Shown here: in pieces, positions 35,321 through 47,686 of the stretch
Layout: every line of letters begins with the position of its first letter
How positions within the stretch are numbered: position 1 is the first letter of the stretch
NCBI RefSeq assembly: GCF_901709675.1
Contig: NC_051088.1
Coordinates: 21,552,693 to 21,616,692, forward strand
Origin: Syngnathus acus
Taxonomy: Eukaryota > Chordata > Actinopteri > Syngnathiformes > Syngnathidae
Direction of reading: 5' to 3'
Length of the DNA: 64,000 nucleotides
The notes under the pieces: model-generated
What the model was told of the DNA's origin: nothing
What the model saw: only the letters and a program-made list of their open reading frames with translations
Databases searched by the model: none
Translations under genes and position numbers: made by a program

Positions 35321-35813
35321 GCTTATGGCGACATCATCATACTTCAATTACCGTATTTTCCAGACTATAAGGCGCACCGGACTATAAGGCGCACCTTCAA
35401 TGAATGGCCCATTTTAAAACGTTGTCCTTATATAAGGCGCACCGGACTATAAGGCGCTCCATTAATGCATCATGTCAGATTTTTAATCCAAATCAAATCA
35501 TTCTCCATTTTATCTTTTTTATTTCAACTTCAGACGCAACAAATTACTTTATAATCACAAAATAATGATCCATAGTCTTTTTGATTCATGATTCATAGTC
35601 TTCAGCGGGCCACTTATGATTAATTTCATGACACAATGCTTCGGGCCAGTTTAAATTTAGGAATTTGGTACTAAGGGAAACATGGAAAGTGAGTGAAATT
35701 GAAAGTGAGACTGCTCCGGGGTTATTTGGATATATTTCAAATGTTCAGGTGAAGCGCAAAACGCTTTGCTAGCTTTGTTAGCTTTCAAAGCTAGCTAGTG
35801 ACATGAGAAGGAA
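35321..35813 (+). repeat. Tandem duplication, second unit, split by an insertion
   Basis: 35321-35350 matches the first 30 bp of the unit and 35673-35813 matches the remaining 141 bp. Together they give 171 bp against 172 in the first unit. The interruption is the mobile element at 35351-35672. Confidence 0.85.
35351..35672. mobile_element. Insertion of the CCGTATTTTCC / ACTATAAGGCGCACC fish repeat
   Basis: Begins CCGTATTTTCCAGACTATAA right after a TA dinucleotide, then has two further GGACTATAAGGCGC motifs around 35391 and 35445. These are hallmarks of a repeat found across many fish genomes. The right end lacks the complementary terminus, so this copy may be truncated or composite. Its limits are fixed by the two halves of the split duplicate unit. 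No protein is encoded. Confidence 0.8.
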
Positions 35814-38313
35814 GACATTGAAAACAAACAGAAACTTAACTGACTTCACTTAATATTTGTAGTGCAAAAAAAAAAAGGAGGTATGAGATGATGAAGTCCA
35901 GGATGTGCCGACCCGGCCGCACGGCCTACAAGCCGCAAACGGCAGGAAGCGAGCTTCAAATCCGATGTCGACAGGGGCTCCACTTGAACCTGACTAGCCA
36001 CTTCCTGCTTGCCACACATGAAAACACGGCTTCAAATGGAGAGCCGGGGGTCAAGGGATCAATCAGTATCGTGGGAAGCTTTTAAAGACTTAACTTGCGG
36101 CCAATGCAAAAAATAGCTTTGGCGTGGACGCCGCAGCGTTCCAAATCCTCCAAAGACATTTCAAGTGCTCCCAAACCAACTGGATCCTTTTCAAATGAGC
36201 TTGCATCTGTATCTGCTTGACCCACGCTTACCTTCTCTATTACGACCTGAATACAAACTGAATGTAAAACATGGACGGAAGAAAAAATGGAGTTTCCACT
36301 GCTTGCTGACTTTTTTTACTGGTTTGATGAGCAACAAAAGAATCGTTTGGAAACATCTTGCTGTGGGAAACAAGTGTGGAGACTAGCACCTCAATTAGAG
36401 GCACTTTGCCATGGTCAGATGGCTCCATTTGAAAGATACTTTGACAAGAACACACACTTCCCCCTCCTCGAAATACACAATGGGAATGTCAGAGTCTACG
36501 AAGCAGCCAGGCGGTACCTCGATAAAATGTGGGTTCCGCAGCCAGGAGTATATGGAGGCCCGGGGGCTTCGTGGACATAATGAGGGGAAGTTGTGTCAGC
36601 TTAAAGTAACGATGACACACAACATCCAGTTGCTGAGGTGTGTGCGTGCTGAGTAAGAACCAAAAAACCTAAAATGCTAACAGTACAAATTGATCTCTGT
36701 CGGTTTTCACGCGACATGACAAGGTCCCCTGACGACGGTGTAAAAATGAACTTGTTCAGGTAGCGGCGACACATGCTCGCCGCCAACGCCGCCACCTCGG
36801 AATCCGGGAGACAATTAGCTGACACCTGCGCGCAACAGATTGCGCTGGCACGTAGCTGCTGCTCCTGTCGCCTTCGACACCGCCATCTGGCTCGGGGAAG
36901 GTGCTGTACCGGTTAGGAGCTAGGAGTGACGTTAGGAGTGACGAGTTTTCACGCATCTGGTATTTGGGGCTTATTTTGAGCCTTTGTGTTCATTTTGTAA
37001 GTTTTTTTTTGTTTTGTTTTTGTAATCATCTGTGCTTACCATTTGAAGAACTTTGGTGAGGGATGACAAAATAGACATGTTGCCAAGAAGAGGTTTAAGG
37101 ACTAAAATGTAAACTGAGTAAAAAAAAAGTTTGCTGCCATTTGTCACAAGTTAAACTCAAATGAGACAATTTTGCAGACATTTTTTGCAATGATGGAAGC
37201 GGAAAAGGTCCTGCAGGAGATCGATGCACACAAAGTACACTTCTGCGCCACAACTTAGACCAGCTCTGAGCTAGTCTAAAGTCACAATATTGTTTTTTTC
37301 CCCCCGATTGTTTATTTATATGTGTATTTATATCAGATATTGATAATTTCCAAATGGTGGTGCGTGTCACCGGGGAAAGCTGCACAACACCCTGACATAT
37401 TTTCCTTGATTGGCCTGCAGGGAGCCGCCATTTCCGGCCAACTAGAGGACGTGTGGGGGTGGGGCCCTGATGCCTTATGTCATTGTTAGCCAGTCATTTT
37501 GGATGAGAGCGTCACCTAAACGACGGAGTAAATACTTCTCCTCTCTCCCACGGCGCAAACTCAAAGTGACCAGCAGATCGTGGAAGATTACAAACGTGAC
37601 ATATTAGCTTGATCCTAATGTGCTTAATATTCATGTCTGATGGCGGTGCAGGAGACGAAAGCGGCTGATTTATTTGATCATCTCACTTGTACACACTCCG
37701 CTTCCCTTTCCGATAGAATTCAGGTTGCACGGAAAGACGGGATGGCTCCAGGCGTGGCACGCCACCCCCGACCCCGCGATGCGCTCACACATGGCGCACG
37801 AGCACGTGTTTATGAGCAAGCCCCGCGCAAGTGGAGAAAAACATCCGCTGCATTATTATCATGAATCCAAAACTAGCCACCCTGCAATCTTTCAGTAAAA
37901 CACAAGCAGCGAAAAAATCCTGACCCGGAACAACCCTGCAAACTTGATTTTTGAATCATACCGTTGATTTTATAACACTGACCTACTATTGCACGCAGCT
38001 TCCGCATTTTGTCAGACACGAGCCTCACTATCAGTGTGTAAAGATCCCGAGAATATGCATGAGATTGCCAAAAGTATTATGGCGCACTCATTTGCCTCGG
38101 CTGATGATTCCAGATGTGCATGCGGCATGCTCTCCAGACTAAAAATAGAGTGAAAATATTTAAAAATTCAACGCTAAGCTACGCCGAGTGAGTGAGTAAC
38201 TAGAAGTGCAGGACAACCGCATTGTATCTTGTACGTTCCAATTCATGTATTGATTAACCCTCTGGCATGAATACAAAAATGTAACGCTCATCTGCACATC
38301 TAATTGAATGATC
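35814..38313. other. Unique non-coding DNA
   Basis: No gene is supported. Small features: TAGGAGTGACG occurs twice at about 36922-36949, and an A-run near 35866-35876. Confidence 0.45.
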
Positions 38314-38600
38314 TAATCTCTGACGTATGGTATCAAAAATCTGTAGTTTTTATATAATTTAATTTACTTTAATTTACTAATCTGTGATGTATGATATAAA
38401 AAATCTGTAGTTTTTATATAATTTAATTTACTTTAATTTACTAATCTGTGATCAAAAATCTGTAGTTTTTATATAATTTTATTTTATTGTATTGTATTGT
38501 CTCGTATCGTATCGTATCGTATCGTATCTTATTTTATTTTATTTTATATATTATTTAATGATTATTTTATTATTATTTTTATTATTAGTGTTTATTTTTA
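38314..38600 (+). repeat. AT-rich tandem array with (TCGTA)n tail
   Basis: ATCTGTAGTTTTTATATAAT recurs with CTGTAG at 38341, 38405 and 38460 (periods 64 and 55 bp). It passes into TATTG and (TCGTA)n units at about 38490-38527 and then AT-rich sequence. Confidence 0.85.
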
Positions 38601-39278
38601 GTTACACACCGAGAGCTGCTTCGAATAATCCGAGCCTTTTCTTTTTTTTATACAGCCGTTAAAGCAGTCCCATCTAGAGACATCTCCAATAGGCGATGTT
38701 GTTCACCTTAGCGGCGGCATAATTTACTTATTACATCCCCCCGAGACACACACGGTATGTGAGAGCCTGTGTGCGTCATGTGTCTGTACACGGGCCAGTT
38801 TGTGCATGCGTGCGCGGGTCAGGCAGGCCTCGGCGTCGGCCACGCCTGCCGCTTTTCCTATTCGGACGACCCCGCCGTGTACGGTCTGGAACAGGTAGCG
38901 GGGGCGTCTTGCATTATTCATGTACGGATGAAGGCGGGGTAGACGAGGGAGCCGGGTCAGAGGTGCTCAGCAGCGTCTGTGGGCTGGCTGGTCAATGTCG
39001 ACTTTCATTTCCTGGCAGTGCTGCTTGGGGAGATGCTGTGCTTGAAGAGCGCTTGCTGTGTAAGTGCATGTTAAAGTCATTCCTCTGGTGGGCTCGCAAA
39101 AGATATATAGACACAGTATGGGTTGATATACTCGCTGACATTTTGTATTTGATGTCAACAGTCTTGTAATGTAACAGTGAAAATATTTTGGAACCGACCT
39201 AAATAAAATTCTCAAGTATCTGTACTTCGCTGTAATATTTCTATTTCTGGCAACTTTCACCTTAAATGATTCACTGCT
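38601..39278. other. Unique non-coding DNA
   Basis: GC-rich sequence at about 38760-39000 carries the longest G/C-rich frame (38759-39169), whose peptide has no recognised domain. Confidence 0.45.
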
Positions 39279-39334
39279 AACCCAGTTAATATCTTTGACG
39301 TCTATAACCGTCAATGGTACTGAATGACTTAATT
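39279..39334 (-). repeat. Dispersed short repeat, inverted copy
   Basis: Reverse complement of the repeat at 31785-31842 with one mismatch over 42 bp (about 7.5 kb away, opposite orientation). Confidence 0.8.
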
Positions 39335-39991
39335 ACATTTGCTTTTCTTCATAATTCGATAGATTTGATGCCTGAACCGCGGAGCGAGGCATTCATTTGA
39401 TTTGATCTGAATCCAGTGTTGTTAAAACAAAATTGTTTTCAATTATGATCTTTTTTTTTAGCATCCGTTTTTATATGATGACGAGCTAACGTCTCATTAG
39501 CCAACATGTAGACCTTTAATTTTTGAAACAGGAGTAAGAATAAACAAATCTTAATAACTGCTCCTCCAAAATATTAGGACTTATTGTATGTGATATTTTA
39601 AAGCAAATTTAGTGGGCAAAAAAACAAAATACCTCCCAGTAGCCATCAAGTGAAATTAATTTAATGAGGCATGCTTATGTAACTCCACCCTGTCACTCAT
39701 ACAAAGCGTATGGGCCTAGTGAGCCAGAAATCAACGAGCAGATGGCACCTCCATGACCGCGAACGTGCTACGTGCGGCGCTCGTATTTCTGCTAACTTTT
39801 ACATTCACGAGTAATTTGCCGTTTTGGTTAAAGCGCCGGTTCTTTAATGGCTGATCACTAACTTGAAATAAACAGCATCTTGTATGTTCCTACTTGAGCA
39901 CGCCAGGACTAGCTTGAAGGGCCTTTCACCTCTTGACCTTTTCACCTAGCATGCTATGTTGAGATGCTGCAACTCCATCTCTCTGCACATT

Positions 39992-40027
<36 letters not shown>

Positions 40028-42479
40028 ATTGTAAGAGCGTGTGTGTGTTTGCTTTGATGGGCAATATGAGGTGCGAAGAAGTAGCGGCAGACAGCACAGG
40101 AACAGACCTGCATAATGGAGCGCCGATCCCCCGTTGATTCCTTTTTAACACCTCCCAGCAATTTGACGGGAGATGGCGAGATAGACGGCCGAGGATGTCG
40201 GCCAGACAAAGAAACTTGTAACTGAACAGGTTGCACGAAAACAACTTTTCACAAGTTGGCATGCTGAAAAGTTCCGACTCTTTTTGGCTGGACATACTTT
40301 TTAGGCTTAGGGGGGGGTATTGATTCCAAGTGGTGTTCAACTGTTAGAACTTCACACACCTACAGGAGGGGGCTGGTGGTGAGGTGCCACCTTTGGTACC
40401 GGCAGTGCTGTCTGGCTCCTTCTGTGGGGAGATGGAAGGGGGGTGGTGAATCTACAAAGACAGAACTTCAAGTTGGCTTTGGGCGGACAGGGAGGGTGCG
40501 ATTGAAGAGTCTGCTTCTTTATCAGAAGGTGGAGAGCAGAGAGAATCAATGTTGACACAAAAAGCATGCTATTCGGTACCAGGATTCTTGCAACTTCAAC
40601 CCAACTAACCCTAACCCTAATCTCGACAAATTGCGAGGACAGAATGCATAAAATCAACGTGCTTGACCTAGCGGAAAAGCAGCAGAAAAATAAAACGAGT
40701 CACGTTGAAAAGGGGATAGTCACACCACTATTTGTTGTTCTCGAAATGAACATTTTGATTTTGCACCAATAGCACGGCAGCAAATGTGAGAGCCCCGAAC
40801 ACACGGAAGCCTGCAGGAGGGATTTAGCTGATGCAGAAAGACATGAAAATAGTCATCTAATACCTCTGCAACGTCGAAATGCTGTCTATTTATCTCTTTA
40901 GCATGGGAAACGCTGGAGATCCGCAGGCACAACTGCATCTTAGACACATTTTGGCCTAATTAAAGCATCTCAAATCAGCGGCCACATGGGACCGTGCCAA
41001 GCCCTGGGTTAGGGAGATGCTCTCTGATGCTAAATGGATAAAGGATTTGTGACTCCAGTCTGCTCACATCAAAGCTATAACACAAGGGGAAGATGGCAAG
41101 GAGTGGCAAGGGGAGGCATGGTGGGGGTTGCCTCAAACCCGGCCAAGTCCGGTAAAACTCTAGACGGAGAGGAAAGACACAAGTTTGACTTCAGAGTGTC
41201 CTTTGGTTCCTCTAACAGGTGGTAGCTAGGAGGTTTGGAAGTCCTCATCGGAGGAGGAAGGGTTTGTGGGGGGTGGCCAGGAGGTAGAGCCCAAACTCCA
41301 GTTCTGTGATCCCACTCCAAGCTGGCAGCCACACTATCAACACCGGAGACTGCAGATGTTCCTGGGCAACCCATCTCCTCCAACATGGCCCTCAGCTTTC
41401 TTCCCTCCCCCTCCTGCCTGGATGTGTATTTCCGTGTGTGTGTGCTGAGTGGGAGGTCCTGTGTGCAAATCCCTATCAAGGCCTTTGTGACTGGATGAAG
41501 CCATGTCAGGCCTCATTTCAGAGAGGTTGCTGAGTGTTCTTGGCTCTCTTAGAGGCTGGGGAGGCGTGTCGGCATTTGCCTCCCTCAAGCTCGCTTTCAT
41601 TGTTAAACCTGTGTTATTTACGTTTGTCGCAGTGATGATCCGCATGATGGCTAGCTAATGTGAGATGTTAGCATCTTTGGTGAAATTTGCAAAAGTGGAG
41701 CTGAATTTTTAAGTTCATATCATTTTGAATTAGATTGTTTGACCTTAATGGAATGCCGCTTCTTCCAGATCGCAAAACTGCTATGGAAGTTGCGCACCAC
41801 CTTGTTCCTCACTTTGAGCTGCTTTTAAATAATCGTAAAGTGGTTCATTCGTCTTACGTCCTCGTTATTGGCGGCATCACGAAAGACAAACTCTTCCTCT
41901 CCGCAAAGTGACAACGTGGTGACTTCCAAGATAAAGCTCAGTGTTTTAACAAGTTCATTGCTCAGGTCTACGTTTGGAAGTTGGTAAATTAATTAACGAG
42001 TAAATCCGGCTTTTGAGATTTCCCACCTCATGTTAAGGGAGGGGAGATGTTTGTCAGCCGTTAATTACTGTCATATGACGACGGCACCTTCTCGCCACGG
42101 CGGTGACACAGAGTGGAGGGAAGGTGGTGGAGCGAGCGGCTGTGAGCTTGTAGACAACCTTGTTTACTGCACATGCCAAAAATATTTCAGTCACATGCAG
42201 TTTGAGGCCTTTGTCCGTACTGCGGCAATTTCTGTTGTACATTTTGGCATGTGAACGTCAAGAGGATTTTAGCGATTTGAGGAAAGGTGGCTGACAACTG
42301 CGAGAAAAAAAAAATTGTTCAGTCCTAAAAGGTGAGAATGATCTATGCTCTTGTATCTTGTTATTGTAGGCAGTGGGTAGTATTGAGTTATGCGCTCAAT
42401 GATATATTAACTCTATTTTATGTTGTATTTATTATTTCTTGGTATGACAGAAAATGTTGATTGAATATCTAACATCTGT
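39335..42479. other. Unique non-coding DNA
   Basis: A long stretch with no supported gene. It contains a (GT)14 microsatellite at 39997-40024, a G-run near 40310-40317, the telomere-like motif listed separately, and a G-rich stretch at about 41250-41285. Confidence 0.45.
40603..40620 (-). repeat. Short interstitial telomere-like repeat
   Basis: AACTAACCCTAACCCTAA, two and a half CCCTAA units, in non-repetitive surroundings. Confidence 0.6.
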
Positions 42480-42670
42480 GTTAATTAAGTGGGCGTGTCT
42501 ATAATAAATAAATATATGTATATATACATAAATAAAATTAAAATAAATAAATACATAAATAACATTTTAATAAATAAATAAGTGGGAGTGATAAATAAAT
42601 AAAATAAAAATATAAATTCAAATAAATAAATGAATAAATGTAATATATTTTAAACATTTAAATACATTTT
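42480..42670. repeat. AT-rich simple repeat (AAAT)n
   Basis: AATAAATAAATA variants throughout; GTGGGCGTG and GTGGGAGTG at about 42489 and 42582 hint at an old roughly 95-bp duplication. Confidence 0.75.
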
Positions 42671-44147
42671 TTGAAAAAGTTTCACACAAGTAACTGCTGC
42701 TGTATGGCTATTTTATTCTAATAAAAGTAATTTGCGTTTTTTTTTAATGAAACAATTTAAAACCTTTTGTCTTCTACAGATATTGTCAACATGGTATGTC
42801 TCATTTTTTTCCTCACATGTATGCATTTAGATAAAGATAAGGTGATGATGATGACACCAACGCAAAGTCGGTATTCTGTTTTACTGGATGAAGCAATCTG
42901 TTGCTATCGCTAACTCCGTCCAAGTAGCACACAGTGCAAGAGCGTGTGACACTCAATAGCCAGTGTGCATCAACTTCACACGTGCGTGGGGCAAAAAAAA
43001 AAACAAGCGATCGTTCCTTGGCGCCTAGCTGATGTCCGTCTCCATTTCTTGCTTGAGTGCTTCAGTGGCCGCCACAGAAGAGGGAGGTGCGCTAGCTCCT
43101 TCTGCCGCTTGACCTCCAAAGCGTGGCCCGGCAAACGCTAACCTTTTCTCACCCCTCCGAAATGGAATCAATAACACTTTGGCCGCAAACGCGGAAACAC
43201 TGCGTTGACATTAATCTGACGCCCTTCCATGCTTGACGCCGCCGTTTTCCGCTTGGCGTCTGGCATCCGTTCAGCAGAGGGGGGGGAAATGGTTGACTAG
43301 CTGTGATGGATTGACTGGTGGGCTTGCCGCCTCTCCCGTGTGTTCATCTGCCGCTGTTTGGTACAAAGCGAAGAAGATGTTGTCCATTTATCCAAATGCA
43401 ATGAGCGGCATTGTCGAGTTGTTCTCAGTCATTCAAGTCTCGACCAGTCAGGCGAAGACCGTTACAAAGCATCTGGACCCGAGAGTGGAAGAACAAACAC
43501 TGAGAGCTGCAAAAGCATGCACACCCATCATCATCTGCAGCAATTCAGGGTCAATAGATTTCCTTTTTGAGCTCCCGCTTTTGAAAAAGCGACATCCTGA
43601 CTTCATTCGCGCATTTTCGGTGCTACCGTTGGCTCGCCTCGCACTCGTCAAGTGCTCCCTGTCCTTCCTGTGATTGCATTAGCGCCGCTTGCTAGCCAAA
43701 CAGTGTGTGAGCACATACAGGTGCAGCTATAGAAGTGTCTCGCTGGCACTGGCAGGAAACAGGTGCCGTTCTATTGATAGCTGCCTGCCGGGCTTGGCGG
43801 GCTGATGGGCCGCATCGAGTGCCTGCTATGAAAATCAGGTGGCTTGATGTGTGGTCCCCCAGCGCAGCAACTACTAATTGTTAGCAACGCTCGCGAGTCT
43901 ATTTTAGTGGCCCAGGAGCAGATGGTTGCACTTTGACGGTACAAAGAAAGGGAAGGGAAGGGAAGGTGCTTTGCTGTTTACAGCAGGTTGTTGATTCCTG
44001 GTGAAACACAACCTCTGGGACCCCGCAACACCTGGCTAATAGACGCAGCATGTGGGTTAACAGTTTTTGTCGGAACGTGCATGTCGTCGTAGGGAAATAG
44101 AGCAATGCGAATGGTAATACGGCTTTATCGTAGACCTACTTTTCGGG
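42671..44147. other. Unique non-coding DNA
   Basis: No gene is supported; the 146-residue frame at 43233-43673 shows no domain. A short GGGAA repeat lies near 43949-43963. Confidence 0.45.
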
Positions 44148-44676
44148 AATTAAACTCCTGCCTTGTTTTTGATAAGGATTTTAGCACTAGTGTATCGTAA
44201 TGGTGCGACACGGAAAGCTAATATTTAGTTTTGGAATGCGGCTCTCGATTTATACAGAACCACTCACAGTCGGACTTTACAAAAAAATGTAATGCAGCGC
44301 CCCCGCAGGCAGACAGGGGCCACTGCAGAATTAAACTCCTGCTTTTTTTAACACTCATGTATCGTAATGACATGTCACTTGAAAAGTTAATATTTAGTTT
44401 TGGAATGCGGCTCTCGATTTATACAGATTGAGAACCACTCACAGTTGGACTTTACAAAAAAATGTAATGCAGCGCCCCCGCAGGCAGACAGGGGCCACTG
44501 CAGAATTAAACTCCTGCTTTTTTTAACACTCATGTATCGTAATGGTGCTACTTGAAAAGTTAATATTTAGTTATGGAATGCGGCTCTCGTTTTATACAGA
44601 TTGAGAACCACTTACAGTTGGACTTTAGAAAAAAAATGTAATGCAGCGCCCCCGCAGGCAGACAGGTGCCACTGCG
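44148..44676 (+). repeat. Tandem array of three units (181, 175 and 172 bp)
   Basis: Units begin AATTAAACTCCTGC at 44148, 44329 and 44504. Each carries GGAATGCGGCTCTCG, then ATGCAGCGCCCCCGCAGGCA and ACAGG(G/T)GCCACTGC. The second and third units are very similar; the first is more diverged at its start. The GC-rich end has complementary GCCCC and GGGGC arms and, on the minus strand, a GGGGGCGCTG core like that bound by CTCF. No protein is encoded across the units. Confidence 0.92.
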
Positions 44677-45706
44677 CTGTCAGGCAGCTAAAAAGTAAAC
44701 AGCGAAGACGTGAAATCGATAGCTAAACCCCCCCTAATCTTCCAATTAAAGCTCTTAAGTGGCTGCGGTGACTTCGTAACTGTGATAAGTGCAGGTTGCA
44801 ACGAGGAGGAGGAGGAAGACTCACTGAAACCAACACAGGTACATCAGTTACGGGTAATTAACCTTTCAGCAGTCTCCGAGCCCCGAGCAGCCACTTGTCT
44901 GTCAGTTTGTCAGACGGATCAGCTTACCCAGCGTGTGCGCTCACAAAGAGTTTTTCTAACCGAGGTGAAATGAGCAACAAGGAGATAATTTGTCTGAACA
45001 AGCATGCAGGTGTGGAAATGAATGCCAAGCTGTAATTGGAAAATGAGAGCGCGTGTGCCGCAAGGTGAGTGTGTGTGTGTGCTGTGTTTACACACCAGTC
45101 AGAGTATGTTAAGTGCACCTTTCACACGTGGGGGGGGGGGGGGGGTGAAAAGGTAGCGGGCCGGCGGGAGGGATTGTTGTGCACACACAGACGCTGGTGG
45201 AGGCTGCAAGCAGGTAATAGAGCAGACATAATGGGAGCTAAGTACCTGTAACCCTGAGAGAGATCACTCCACACAACAGCGAGTAATTCCCACTGTGCCG
45301 CCGACTTGCTCCCTTACCCGGTTGGAGTGTGGAGAAGAGGGGAGGGTGTTTAGAGCAAGTATCAGGTGTGAAAGGGCGTCAGCTGCACTGAGTGCCTTCT
45401 ATTGATCCGCCAGAGGGAACTGAAGTGTGCTTGTACGGAGGTGTGTGTGTGTGTGTGTATTTGTACGTGTGTGCAAAATGGAGTGGCAGGTAAAAGAGCA
45501 CAAGTCGAGCTTGCAGGTGCATGAAGGGACTCGCCCAGGCAATTTGAAAAAAAAAAAAAGTGTTCCTTTTTCTATTCATGTTACCTCATGAAGAAAGATA
45601 ATTCAGTTTTAGAAGAGAATAGCATTTTGAATGAATGTGCTGATGTCATTTGGCTGCTGCTCAGTGGAGGGCACAATTTGATTCGTGACCATCATCATAC
45701 CCCAAA
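44677..45706. other. Unique non-coding DNA with homopolymers and GT
   Basis: A 16-base G-run lies at 45130-45145, short GT repeats at about 45067-45081 and 45441-45458, and an A-run at about 45547-45559. No gene is supported. Confidence 0.5.
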
Positions 45707-46095
45707 TCTTGGAAGATCCATCCATCCATCCATTTTCTGAACCGCTTAGTCCCCACGGGGGTCGCGGGAGTGCTGGAGCCTATCCCAGCCGTCAACGGGC
45801 AGTAGGCAGGGGACACCCTGAACCGGTTGCCAGCCGATCGCAGGGCACACAGAGACAAACAACCATTTGCACTCGCACTCACACCTAGGGACAATTTGGA
45901 GTCTTCAATCGGCCTACCAAGCATGTTTTTGGGATGTGGGAGGAAACCGGAGTGCCCGGAGAAAACCCACGCGGGCCCGGGGAGAACATGCAAACTCCAC
46001 ACAGGGAGGGCCGGAGGTGGAATCGAACCCGCACCCTCCTAACTGTGAGGCGGACGTGCTACCCAGTGCGCCACCGAGCCGCCTTCTTGGAAGAT
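45707..46095 (-). mobile_element. Full-length tRNA-derived SINE with 11-bp target duplication
   Basis: The identical 11-mers TCTTGGAAGAT at 45707-45717 and 46085-46095 bound an element of about 367 bp. Read on the minus strand it starts with a tRNA-like head: an A-box-like TGGCGCACTGGG (complement of 46062-46073, one mismatch to the consensus) and a perfect B box GGTTCGATTCC (complement of 46019-46029), 32 bp apart. These form an internal RNA polymerase III promoter. The body has the conserved TGTGGAGTTTGCATGTTCTC and CACATCCCAAAAACATG segments. The tail is TGGA tetranucleotides (CCAT on the plus strand at 45718-45734). Such elements encode no protein and are mobilised by a partner LINE. The sharp duplication suggests a fairly young insertion. 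The apparent frames across it are not genes. Confidence 0.93.
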
Positions 46096-46190
46096 AGTTT
46101 TCCCAAAATAAATATATGATACATTATATTTAGCGTTCCTAACATTTGTTTCAAGTTTGGAGTGGATGGAACTGTTATACATGTTATGTT

Positions 46191-46280
46191 ATGTTATGTT
46201 ATGTTATGTTATGTTATGTTATGTTATGTTATGTTATGTTGTGTTGTGTTGTGTTGTGTTGTGTTGTGTTATGTTATATT
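46191..46280. repeat. (ATGTT)n / (GTGTT)n pentanucleotide microsatellite
   Basis: Ten ATGTT units (46191-46240), then six GTGTT units (46241-46270), then ATGTT and ATATT. The change of unit looks like one substitution spread by slippage. Confidence 0.95.
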
Positions 46281-47686
46281 ATCCTGAGGTAAAACCAGAC
46301 GCCAGAACGCCTCAAAGCAGAAATGTAAAAAATGGGTAGAATAACTAGTACCAAAAAATATTGAAGCAAATTAGAACAAATAAAAACATGATTTTCCAAA
46401 GCCTATCCCAGCACACTTCAGGCAAGAAGTGTACACACTGAAATGGTCATCCATGCACATTTACAGAAATTTTGAACTAAGTCTGGAAATAAAAAGTATA
46501 TATTCCAGTCGATCTGAACCCCCATCAAAACTGGGAAGATAAACTGAATAAAAAAAAGACCAAAAACAATTCTGATTAATCTTCACACGTTGTTATTGTG
46601 ACAAACGTGGATCATCCTAAATATTGAACTGTGAAACCTCAAAGAATAAAAATACGCTCTGTGACATCTCTGATTGTATCCCTCTAAAATAATTTATACC
46701 CGTGAGCTGTTGAAGCAAACGTCATGTCGATGAGAACACATTATTCAATTAGTGTGTGTGTATGTGTGTGTGTGTGTGTGTGTGTTCACACATGCATGCA
46801 CTCCTTGCTCATGAGAGTGTCCCATTTCTTCTGGATATCTGCTAATTGTGCATTTCATTTATGCTCAAGTGGCTTTTTTAAGGCAAAACAGATAGTGAGG
46901 GTTGCGGCGCCGAGAGCCAAATGCCAGCATAAGGAGAAGCGAGAGAGAGAGAGACGAGCAAAAAAAAAGTAGCGGAGATAAGAAACGGGAAAGACAGCTG
47001 CTCTTTTCCCTCTCATTTCATCCACTTATTGGTTAACACAGTGGAAAGAAAAGTAAACGTTCAAGGGATTTCAGGTCTTGCGTTAAGGTGGATGTCTAAT
47101 TCAAGTCTTGTGTCGTATTGATTGTGCCGGCGGCCCGCCGGGGGACCGCTGCTGCTGCTGCAAGGTAGACAGACAGACAATAAGATGGTGTAAAAGGCCG
47201 CTTTCCATCATCATTCCCCTGCTGCGGCCCTCGTTGGTGCATTCCAGCCCACCGCTTCTTCAGAGTAATGGAACACCTTTGGAAAACCACAAGGACTAAA
47301 TAGGTGAGGGGGGGGGGCGGTCAGACGGACAGTGGGCGAGCAATTCGGGGAGGGGTGGGGAGGGCAACCTGGAAGAAGTTGTACGACAAATGAGAAAAAT
47401 ATGGATTCCAGTCGGCAAGACAAATTGAGCGCCGCTGAGTGGGAGGAGTCAAGCGGCTTGTGAGGGGGGAAATGTGCTGAGATGGAAGGAAACTGCCGGT
47501 CACTGTTGGAGGCACTCTCATCAGTCCACGCTTCCTGAACCTTTTCAAATCCGCGGCTCGTTAGGTAGAAATTTAGCTGGGCAAGCAGGAAAGAAAGAAG
47601 CAAGGTAATCTGTTCACCTCAAGTTGACAAACCTTACATTGAACCTTCTAAATTAACTTGTTTCGAAACTTGAATCAGGCGTTCTT
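46281..47686. other. Unique non-coding DNA
   Basis: GT-rich microsatellite at about 46752-46786, GA repeat near 46941-46953, short CTG run near 47149-47160, G-run near 47308-47317. No gene is supported. Confidence 0.5.

Noticed and set aside
38759-39169. 136-residue GC-rich frame
   Set aside because: Arg/Gly/Val-rich reading of GC-rich DNA without a domain; length is explained by low stop frequency in GC-rich sequence.
43233-43673. 146-residue plus-strand frame
   Set aside because: No recognised family and no start context; a competing frame of similar quality overlaps it.
46019-46083. tRNA gene suggested by the perfect B box
   Set aside because: The head is part of the SINE: it is followed by the SINE body and tail and flanked by a target duplication, and it does not fold as a complete tRNA by eye.
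45661-46119. Several overlapping frames across the SINE
   Set aside because: They are shadows of the non-coding mobile element.
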